61,062 nt of DNA. Source: Lachnospiraceae bacterium (lineage in GTDB: Bacteria; Bacillota; Clostridia; Lachnospirales; Lachnospiraceae). Position numbers and translations under genes: made by a program. The notes beneath the pieces are model-generated. The model saw only the letters and a program-made list of their open reading frames with translations, did not search any database and was not told the origin of the DNA. Positions within the stretch are counted from its first letter, which is position 1. The number at the start of each line of letters is the position of its first letter. The stretch is taken from positions 1-61,062 of the forward strand of contig JAFUXG010000028.1 of assembly GCA_017470935.1 (NCBI GenBank), in the 5' to 3' direction. Positions 34,917-40,716 of the stretch are shown here, in pieces.

Positions 34917-34988
34917 TGGATGTGATGAGATTTGAACTCATAACTTACCGCTTAAAGGGCGGTTACGCTGCCATTGCGTCACACATCC
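34917..34988 (-). tRNA. tRNA-Lys(UUU) with C33
   Basis: Acceptor GGATGTG/CACATCC, anticodon stem ACCGC/GCGGT with loop CCTTTAA (TTT). Position 33 is C instead of the near-universal T. Confidence 0.85.
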
Positions 34989-34993
34989 ATGAA

Positions 34994-35065
34994 TACTAGC
35001 GGATGGAATTGAACCACCATAATCTGCTTATCAGACAGATACCCTAACCATTGGATCACGCTAGT
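34994..35065 (-). tRNA. tRNA-Ile(GAU)
   Basis: Acceptor ACTAGCG/CGCTAGT, anticodon stem TCTGT/GCAGA with loop CTGATAA (GAT), discriminator A. Confidence 0.9.
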
Positions 35066-35135
35066 AGAGTGATGATTTGCATTACGCAAATTGTATTTGT
35101 GTAAGTATTTGTAATATCAAAGAATTACTAATTAA

Positions 35136-35207
35136 TCGAGGTGAGGAGAGTTGAACTCCTGTCACTGGTTTATAAGACCAGCGCACTAACCGTTGTGCTA
35201 CACCTCA
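35136..35207 (-). tRNA. tRNA-Ile(UAU)
   Basis: Acceptor TGAGGTG/CACCTCG (1-72 is T-G), anticodon stem CTGGT/ACCAG with loop CTTATAA (TAT). Most bacteria read AUA with a lysidine-modified CAU anticodon, so an encoded UAU is uncommon. Confidence 0.85.
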
Positions 35208-35208
35208 G

Positions 35209-35280
35209 CCCTCAAGGCTGGATTCGAACCAGCAACCTTCTCATTAACAGTGAGCTGAACTACCATTGTTCTACCTGAGG
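35209..35280 (-). tRNA. tRNA-Asn(GUU)
   Basis: Acceptor CCTCAGG/CTTGAGG, anticodon stem GCTCA/TGAGA with loop CTGTTAA (GTT), T-arm GCTGG/CCAGC, discriminator G. Confidence 0.9.
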
Positions 35281-35286
35281 ATAAAG

Positions 35287-35359
35287 TGGAAAGTAGAGGA
35301 ATTGAACCTCTGCAGCATAGGGCTTCAACCTATCGCTCTACCATCTGAGCTAACTTTCC
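35287..35359 (-). tRNA. tRNA-Phe(GAA)
   Basis: Acceptor GGAAAGT/ACTTTCC, anticodon stem ATAGG/CCTAT with loop TTGAAGC (GAA), T-arm AGAGG/CCTCT. Confidence 0.9.
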
Positions 35360-35361
35360 AT

Positions 35362-35397
35362 AAAAAATACCGCCTGCCCATATTAGACAAACGGTAT
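35362..35397 (-). terminator. Hairpin with U-run between the 43-codon gene and tRNA-Phe
   Basis: On the minus strand ATACCG and CGGTAT pair across 19 bases and run into TTTTTTA. It could attenuate transcription before the Phe-to-Cys tRNA block or act as a processing site. Confidence 0.5.
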
Positions 35398-35427
35398 CTG
35401 AAATCATGTTCTATCATTTGACATTTA

Positions 35428-35559
35428 TCATGTACTTCGCATAGAATACCGGTCTAATATTGGCACCACAAAAGACTCTGTCTGCTTTTTAATATTAGCA
35501 AACTGAGCATCTTTGATCTGGCATATATTATTAAACCATTGTCCTCGTACTGCATACAT
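35428..35559 (-). CDS. 43-residue protein in the minus tRNA array
   Basis: ATG 35559 follows AGAAAGGAGAACAAATATC, an excellent ribosome site. The product begins MYAVRGQWFNNICQIKDAQF and ends near YSMRST; no family known. Its leader (AGAAAGGAGAACA-ATATC) is nearly the same as that of the 55-residue gene at 37319-37486. Both precede a hairpin and then tRNA genes. The AT-rich stretch 35560-35828 upstream holds nothing else I can support. Confidence 0.5.
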   Translation of the reverse strand: MYAVRGQWFNNICQIKDAQFANIKKQTESFVVPILDRYSMRST

Positions 35560-35828
35560 GATATTTGTTCTCCTTTCTAAGTAATTTGCTAAATGTTTGT
35601 TTCATATCGCTTGTGGCTTTATGTTTTTATTATTGCGACAATCAATTGTTTAAAATCGGTTAAACTATTTGTCTTGATTTTGCAATATTAATTATTGTTT
35701 ATGTAGCATTTTCTTTTATATGCATTATATATCGACTATAACGATCTAACAAGTAACCCTGTGAGTTAATAGTAGTTATAATTGTTCAGAATAAATGTTG
35801 TTTATTTGTTGTATGTATAATGCTGTGT

Positions 35829-36611
35829 CTATGTGATACAATCGTCAAGTCGTGCCGCCAACTCAAAGGCAAGCAATGCGATTTTTTCTTTGTAATCAAG
35901 TCTTATATTTCCCATGACACTTCTTGGCTCCCAGGCGGAGTGATCCAGATTATCACCTGCGTATAGATATTGGAAAAATTCAACTCCTCTGAAATCACAC
36001 ATAGCCTGCATGGCTGCACATTCCATTTCCACACAGACAGCTCCCATAGCTTTTCTCGATGCGATTTTCTTGGGTGTTTCTCTGTAAAAGGCGTCTGTTG
36101 TCCATGTTGTACCTTCCGTATAGGAATAGCCAAATTCATCACATATTGATTTGAACAGATCGGTGTGATGTTTATTCACCCTGATCATGTCAGATGCGGG
36201 AGCGTAGTGATAGCTTGTTCCCTCATCACGAATCGCTTTGGTTGGGATTATGATTCCGCAATCCTCAATGCTCTTATTGAGGACACCACAGTTTCCAAGC
36301 AGTATAATACGTTTTCCACCCAGTGCCAGCACATCCTCGAAAGTACCCACACAAGCGGGAGCACCTAGCCTTCCCTTGGTTAATGCGATACGCTTTCCCT
36401 TATAGGTAACCTCATATACCGGCCAGCTTCCATCCACATCATGGGTTTCGGCTATGATGCTTCCATTGAAAAACTCCGTAAGCCTGGCAAATAACTGGTG
36501 GGAAAATACTGCGACGATATTGTCCGGAAAATGTTCTATTTTCCCATACAACATACTTGGATTGATGATTTCATTTTTCGTGGAATCAAATTCTTCTAAA
36601 ATCATAAGCAT
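35829..36611 (-). CDS. Nucleoside phosphorylase (PNP/UDP family)
   Basis: About 260 residues. GKRIALTKGRLGAPACVGTFEDVLALGGKRIILLGNCGVL gives the phosphate and base-binding region, and VCVEMECAAMQAMC the ribose-binding MExE-type motif of purine/uridine phosphorylases. It would split a nucleoside with phosphate into base and ribose-1-phosphate. GGGGAGG at 36616-36622 lies before ATG 36611 (spacing 4) and ATG 36605 (spacing 10); the latter may be the true start. It sits inside the minus tRNA operon, between the interrupted Arg-like tRNA and the Phe block, which is an odd place for a salvage enzyme. Confidence 0.85.
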   Translation of the reverse strand: MLMILEEFDSTKNEIINPSMLYGKIEHFPDNIVAVFSHQLFARLTEFFNGSIIAETHDVDGSWPVYEVTYKGKRIALTKGRLGAPACVGTFEDVLALGGKRIILLGNCGVLNKSIEDCGIIIPTKAIRDEGTSYHYAPASDMIRVNKHHTDLFKSICDEFGYSYTEGTTWTTDAFYRETPKKIASRKAMGAVCVEMECAAMQAMCDFRGVEFFQYLYAGDNLDHSAWEPRSVMGNIRLDYKEKIALLAFELAARLDDCIT

Positions 36612-36698
36612 TCCTCCCCAAAGTAATTTCTCCATATCCTGATATTATGAGAAGCATTTTGTACATATCATAATATCGAAAACTTCGTTTTCTCATTA

Positions 36699-36760
36699 TC
36701 TTATCAGGTGGAAGTAAAGTCTTCGCTTTGCTCGACCTTCCTTTCCTGACCATAAGATAT
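36699..36760 (-). repeat. Dispersed palindromic repeat, copy B
   Basis: Read on the minus strand, TATCTTATGGTCAGGAAAGG continues through GGTCGAGCAAAGCGAAGAC to CTTCCACCTGATAAGA. Nearly the same 60 bases occur in the plus orientation at 44106-44166. The ends (TATCTTATGGTCAG and CTGATAAGATA) are partly complementary, so it folds into a long hairpin with a GAGCAAAGCGAA loop. Confidence 0.8.
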
Positions 36761-36785
36761 ATTATGGGGTGCCTGTTCCCATAAT
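36761..36785 (-). other. Hairpin with loop AACAGGCAC, first copy
   Basis: ATTATGGG (36761-36768) pairs with CCCATAAT (36778-36785); the 9-base loop reads AACAGGCAC on the minus strand. A second hairpin with the same loop and a different stem lies at 37219. Confidence 0.7.
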
Positions 36786-36802
36786 ATTATAAAATAGGAG
36801 AG

Positions 36803-36926
36803 TGGGCAATATAGGAATCGAACCTATAGTTCCCGGGTCTACGCTCCGCTCCGGTCCGCCGATAACAAGCATCCATCGGATGCTTTCGGCTGTAGCCGGG
36901 TGTTTTATCCATTAAACTAATCGCCC
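36803..36926 (-). tRNA. tRNA-Arg-like gene interrupted in the anticodon loop
   Basis: Acceptor GGGCGAT/ATTGCCC, D-arm GTTTAATGGATAAAAC (shared with the Arg(UCU) gene nearby, with A20), anticodon stem CCCGG/CCGGG and T-arm ATAGG/CCTAT are all intact. The anticodon loop is 59 bases instead of 7. The insert folds: CTAC/GTAG extends the stem, and AGCATCC-GAT-GGATGCT forms a hairpin. Removing about 52 bases could leave CTAC+GAC, an Arg(ACG) loop, but the exact junction cannot be decided by eye. Confidence 0.65.
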
Positions 36927-36979
36927 GTTGATTTGATGAACCATTCTAACTGACAGATATATTGATTCATCTACAATAG

Positions 36980-37051
36980 TTGCAGCAGCAGGATTTGAAC
37001 CTGCGGCTTTTTCCGTATGAAGGAACTACTCTGCCACTGAGTTATGCTGCA
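36980..37051 (-). tRNA. tRNA-Met(CAU)
   Basis: Acceptor TGCAGCA/TGCTGCA, anticodon stem GTTCC/GGAAA with loop TTCATAC (CAT), T-arm GCAGG/CCTGC. The anticodon stem lacks the three G-C pairs of an initiator, so elongator Met (or lysidine Ile) is more likely. Confidence 0.85.
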
Positions 37052-37056
37052 ATGAG

Positions 37057-37128
37057 TAGGCATAGAAGGAATTAAACCTTCATTGGCGGTTTAGAAGACC
37101 ACTGTTCTATCCATTAAACTATATGCCT
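37057..37128 (-). tRNA. tRNA-Arg(UCU)
   Basis: Acceptor AGGCATA/TATGCCT, anticodon stem GTGGT/ACCGC with loop CTTCTAA (TCT). The T-loop reads TTTAATT, so position 56 is T instead of the near-invariant C. Confidence 0.85.
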
Positions 37129-37138
37129 GTAATATGAG

Positions 37139-37210
37139 CGGCTCCAACGAGAATCGAACTCGTATCTCTGCTGTGACAGAGCAGTGTCCTAACCATTAAA
37201 CGATAGAGCC
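37139..37210 (-). tRNA. tRNA-Asp(GUC)
   Basis: Acceptor GGCTCTA/TGGAGCC, anticodon stem CTGCT/AGCAG with loop CTGTCAC (GTC), discriminator G. First tRNA of the minus-strand array. Confidence 0.9.
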
Positions 37211-37218
37211 TTAATATC

Positions 37219-37241
37219 CCCCGGGGTGCCTGTTCCCGGGG
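37219..37241 (-). other. Hairpin with loop AACAGGCAC, second copy
   Basis: CCCCGGG (37219-37225) pairs with CCCGGGG (37235-37241) around the same 9-base loop as the hairpin at 36761. It sits 8 bases before the 5' end of tRNA-Asp on the minus strand. Confidence 0.7.
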
Positions 37242-37244
37242 AAA

Positions 37245-37286
37245 TAAAAAATCGCCTGTGAAGTTTTCATACTTTCACAAGCGATT
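37245..37286 (-). terminator. Hairpin with U-run after the 55-codon gene
   Basis: On the minus strand AATCGCTTGTGAA and TTCACAGGCGATT pair with one G-U and run into TTTTTATTT. It lies between the small gene and tRNA-Asp, as the 35362 hairpin lies between the 43-codon gene and tRNA-Phe. Confidence 0.65.
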
Positions 37287-37318
37287 CATTCCACTGATAT
37301 AATCTATTATGGATTCAA

Positions 37319-37486
37319 TCAACATCGCTTGTGAATGCAGTTATCTCTCTTTATGTTGGCAGAAATGACCTGGACCATGGCATCTTTATCAGAGCGCATG
37401 AAATCAAGCCCGTCATTTCCACGGACAGAAGTCGCTATATCAAAAATTGACATATTAATGCTTTCTGTAGTACATAACTGCTTCAT
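37319..37486 (-). CDS. 55-residue protein heading the minus tRNA array
   Basis: ATG 37486 has AAGAAAGGAGAACACATC directly upstream. The product begins MKQLCTTESINMSIFDIATS and has three Cys and a basic end (IHKRC). No family recognised. Promoter-like boxes at 37657-37685 and a long palindromic leader precede it, so it is probably the first translated gene of the minus-strand array. Confidence 0.5.
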   Translation of the reverse strand: MKQLCTTESINMSIFDIATSVRGNDGLDFMRSDKDAMVQVISANIKRDNCIHKRC

Positions 37487-37541
37487 GATGTGTTCTCCTT
37501 TCTTGTTATATTGCTTGCTTTAGCTTATCCGGAGGTGTTTT

Positions 37542-37659
37542 GGTTTGCCCTGGATAAAACAAATGCCCATTTCTTATCAGACACGAATACAAATAATGAA
37601 ATACATTATTGATGTAAATGTCGGATAAGAAACAGGCACTTTTCTCATCTGGACAAACC
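37542..37659 (-). promoter_or_regulatory. Long imperfect palindrome in the leader of the minus tRNA array
   Basis: The arms GGTTTGCCCTGGA...GCCCATTTCTTATC (37542-37580) and GATAAGAAACAGGC...TCTGGACAAACC (about 37623-37659) are complementary over most of their length. As RNA it would be a tall hairpin right after the predicted transcription start; as DNA it could be a small non-autonomous element. The plus strand 37487-37865 holds no other gene. Confidence 0.5.
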
Positions 37660-37685
37660 TTATCACAAGTCGAAATAATTGTCAA
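37657..37685 (-). promoter_or_regulatory. Probable promoter of the minus-strand tRNA array
   Basis: On the minus strand TTGACA (37685-37680) is followed after 17 bases by TAAGGT, with an overlapping GATAAG. The -35 box is perfect and the -10 box weak. It points at the 55-codon gene and the tRNAs. Confidence 0.45.
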
Positions 37686-37865
37686 CCCCTTTTTTGAAAA
37701 AAGATATTATGTGTGTTGCAATAATTATTTTATGAAAAGAAAGTAAAAATAAAAAATTGTTCATGTATGAATTATTTCTGGCAATTGGCTGTGTATAATG
37801 AATTAAATCAGATTAAGTTTTTTACAAATGATATAACAATTATATGGAAAGCAAGGAGGAGTATT

Positions 37866-39269
37866 ATGAGCTTAATTATTATCAGAGATCAGGGTGATTT
37901 TGTGGATGTCAGGCGTAGTCATAGCAATAGCAGCCTGAGAGAGGACATTGACAGCACTGTTTCGGAAACATCTATAATATTTTCATCAGAAAAAGAGGTT
38001 AGAAGTACTTTTTGTGAGTTGATAGAAAGAGAGCAGAGAGAAGATGGCTTCTGCTTTCTTAATAATGATATTATAAGGGATTATTTGAAAAAATTTGGGT
38101 ATGTATATGGTGGGGACTATTTGGTTCGGAATGAAAGTGGTGATGGAGCCGGTGAGCTTTTGTTTGTTACTGCCATTTCTTACAAGCTACAGCTTTCCTG
38201 TATTGCGCTAGCTGTTGATAATATAATATGCATACATGAGATCAATATGATAGATCAGACATATCTGAAGTACTTGTTTGAGATTGATAATAGGGATATC
38301 TGTTGGCTCATAAAGTATGGGGAGCTTGGGGCAGCGCGTGGGGTGATTGAAGAATGCATCAATTCAGGTTTGGCTTTAATGATGCCAAAGGGTTTTTTTG
38401 GAGATGAAAGGATAATAGATAACGATTGGCTTGAAGAAAATATTAGCAGGGATAAGGAGCATAGCGACCATGTGTATGATAATATATTAATGCCTTCTGA
38501 TAGTGTTCCGTCTGTATTTGAACCGAAAAATAGCCTGGATTGCGGAGAGGTCTTTACGCCTCTAATAGTATCCAGAATGATTGACAGTTTTTTTGACAAA
38601 TATATACTTAACAAAAGCAACGAACGGGAGTGGAGTGATAAAGAATTATTAACTGTTACAGCTTCTAATATTAATAAGGTTTTTCCGATAGAATCCATAA
38701 GTGGTGAGGAGCGTAGGGATGCAGGGATTATCAAAGAATATTCGGTGACGAGTTATGAATCCGAATTTCCTGTACTTTATGAGAGAGAGGCTCATTACGT
38801 GATTTTCTTTGTGGATGATAATGACGTTGTGTTCTCATTGGATAATACATATAAATATCAGGGATGGGATGAACTGATTGCAGAAATGGCCGGGTCATCA
38901 GAAACAATCTGCCACCGCAGAGGGATTCATAAAGCATTTGTGCTATATACCGATATGTCGGATTATAGCCCGATAGATGAGATATTCGAGGGTACTGTGG
39001 GTGGCTTCGTGGTGGATACTAAGAATAAGACTTTGACTGCCTTTGGCAGGTATGCTGCCGTTATCATTTTCTATGAGCTGTTTTCACTAGCATCTAAACA
39101 ATATGACTGCTTTTATGGTGTTGAGAGCAGAAGCAGCAGCTTTCATATAAATGATGATTCCAATATGGAAAACAATCAGGATAGCTATGTGAAGCTTTTC
39201 AATGAAAGATTGGAGCGATACAAGACAGATTTTAAGATTGAGGAGCATATTTCATCATTAATGAATTAA
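37866..39269 (+). CDS. Unknown 467-residue protein
   Basis: Start ATG 37866 follows GCAAGGAGGAGTATT; a further upstream frame without a ribosome site is not used, and a TATAAT-like box near 37793 lies just ahead. The protein is acidic and soluble. It begins MSLIIIRDQGDFVDVRRS and has a central GLALMMPKGFFGDERIID and a C-terminal FGRYAAVIIFYELFSLASKQYDCFYG. No known domain found. It is divergent from the minus tRNA array and convergent with the Dus gene. Confidence 0.5.
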   Translation: MSLIIIRDQGDFVDVRRSHSNSSLREDIDSTVSETSIIFSSEKEVRSTFCELIEREQREDGFCFLNNDIIRDYLKKFGYVYGGDYLVRNESGDGAGELLFVTAISYKLQLSCIALAVDNIICIHEINMIDQTYLKYLFEIDNRDICWLIKYGELGAARGVIEECINSGLALMMPKGFFGDERIIDNDWLEENISRDKEHSDHVYDNILMPSDSVPSVFEPKNSLDCGEVFTPLIVSRMIDSFFDKYILNKSNEREWSDKELLTVTASNINKVFPIESISGEERRDAGIIKEYSVTSYESEFPVLYEREAHYVIFFVDDNDVVFSLDNTYKYQGWDELIAEMAGSSETICHRRGIHKAFVLYTDMSDYSPIDEIFEGTVGGFVVDTKNKTLTAFGRYAAVIIFYELFSLASKQYDCFYGVESRSSSFHINDDSNMENNQDSYVKLFNERLERYKTDFKIEEHISSLMN

Positions 39270-39279
39270 TTCTTAACTG

Positions 39280-40284
39280 TTATAAACCATTGAAATAAAT
39301 TTGTTTTACAATGCTTTGGTATGCACTTATGCTCTGCGCCTTTCGTATTTTCTTGAGAATTTTTTTGTCAACGTTACGATGCTGGCTCCAGAGGGTCCAA
39401 AGCTCCTTCATTTTGTATAGTACAGGCTGTTCGCCTGACATATAGTCTCGGTAGCCTGTGAGGATTTCATCATGGAAGGAGAGAAATTTGCTATAATCCA
39501 TAAAATTATTTCTCCATTCCGAAATGTTATTGTTGAAGATTTTTTCATTATTGTCAGTGGAAGAGGTGCAAAATTGATTGAAATTAAAATTTGAGTGCTT
39601 TAGTATCACAGGCAGCTCCGGGTCGGCAATGGCACCCCGGCCAATCATTACAGCAGTGGTATCGGGACATTCCTTGAGCAGCTTGCCATAAGTGTCCGTA
39701 TCAGTAATATCCCCATTGTAACAAAGGGGACATGATAGCATATCCTGTGCCATCTTAAAGGCTTCCATATGTGGTGTGCCGCCATACTGTTGGCTTAGTG
39801 TTCTTGCATGGACAATCAGTTCTTTGATGGGAAACTTGGCATACATTTTAAGAAGATCTTCCCATTCATAGAGAGACTCAATTCCCAGTCTTGTCTTGAT
39901 TGAGATGGGAAGAGGACTTTTGTCATATATGATATCAAGAAATTTCTCTAATTCTGTAGGATCATCCAGAAAGCCTGCGCCGCGTCCCTTGGCGACAACA
40001 GTTCCAGATGGGCATCCTAAGTTAAAGTTGACCTCGTTATAGCCCATGTCTTTAAGCTGCTCTATGATCTCTAAAAACACATCTGTTTTGTTGGTGAGGA
40101 TCTGGGGCACAAGGGGTAGGGCAGTATTATTTTCAGGAAGCACATCCCTAAGCTCACGGCTCTTCAATGTGCGGTTGGCAACGAAGGGAGTATAGTAGGT
40201 ATCAATACCGCCATAGTATTTGTGATATGCATTTCTGTATATGTATGTGGTTATCCCCTCCATGGGGGCAAGGTATATTTTCAT
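39280..40284 (-). CDS. dus: tRNA-dihydrouridine synthase
   Basis: 334 residues of the FMN-dependent Dus family: IYLAPMEGITTYIYRNAYH at the start, NFNLGCPSGTVVAKGRGAGFLDDP with the catalytic Cys, ISIKTRLGIE, LIVHARTLSQQYGG, YNGDITD and MIGRGAIADP for FMN phosphate binding. It reduces uridines in tRNA D-loops to dihydrouridine. ATG 40284 lies after an AACCGGAGAT sequence. It is placed only 2 kb from the tRNA array, which may be chance. The protein ends 11 bases from the convergent neighbour. Confidence 0.9.
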   Translation of the reverse strand: MKIYLAPMEGITTYIYRNAYHKYYGGIDTYYTPFVANRTLKSRELRDVLPENNTALPLVPQILTNKTDVFLEIIEQLKDMGYNEVNFNLGCPSGTVVAKGRGAGFLDDPTELEKFLDIIYDKSPLPISIKTRLGIESLYEWEDLLKMYAKFPIKELIVHARTLSQQYGGTPHMEAFKMAQDMLSCPLCYNGDITDTDTYGKLLKECPDTTAVMIGRGAIADPELPVILKHSNFNFNQFCTSSTDNNEKIFNNNISEWRNNFMDYSKFLSFHDEILTGYRDYMSGEQPVLYKMKELWTLWSQHRNVDKKILKKIRKAQSISAYQSIVKQIYFNGL

Positions 40285-40342
40285 TTTTATCTCCGGTTAA
40301 ATTTGTTCGTTAATAATACAAAATTTTGTGCAGGGTCTGAGT

Positions 40343-40404
40343 GCAGTCGATATAATTTTGCGACAGCATTAGGAACGTTAGCAGAGCAAAATTGTATTGA
40401 CTGC
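40343..40404. repeat. 19-bp inverted repeat upstream of dus
   Basis: GCAGTCGATATAATTTTGC (40343-40361) and GCAAAATTGTATTGACTGC (40386-40404) match at 17 of 19 positions as an inverted repeat. It could be a transcript hairpin or an operator in the 40285-40716 gap, which otherwise holds only the remnant at 40457. Confidence 0.7.
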
Positions 40405-40456
40405 ATTAAGATTTTGAAAAATTGCAGCTTCTAATCAAAAACAATATGAAAATTAA

Positions 40457-40585
40457 TCAGCTTTTTTTCGGTTCCGCAGGCTTTACATCATCATAGTTGG
40501 TGTACCATGTGTTGGTATCAATATCCAGAAAATCGCAGATGAAAAATTCTGTACTATTTACATTAAGGTAATAAAATGTTACGGG
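40457..40585 (-). pseudogene. C-terminal remnant of an unknown gene
   Basis: On the minus strand a frame opened by a stop at 40586-40588 encodes VTFYYLNVNSTEFFICDFLD and continues to VKPAEPKKS, then TGA. It reads like a real protein tail but has no start codon. The source family is not recognised. Confidence 0.35.
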
Positions 40586-40716
40586 TCAGACATCTTTTCA
40601 GGAAAATCCCTTCTTTGTATAAATTAGTAATTATTATAGCACCTAAATGCAGTCTGTTCAAATAAGGTTTTTTATGGTATTATTCTAATATCTGTGAAAG
40701 TTTTTTGGGGGTTGTT

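Noticed and set aside
37767-37865. Longer start for the 467-residue protein
   Set aside because: The region contains a promoter-like box, and AAGGAGGAG lies directly before ATG 37866.
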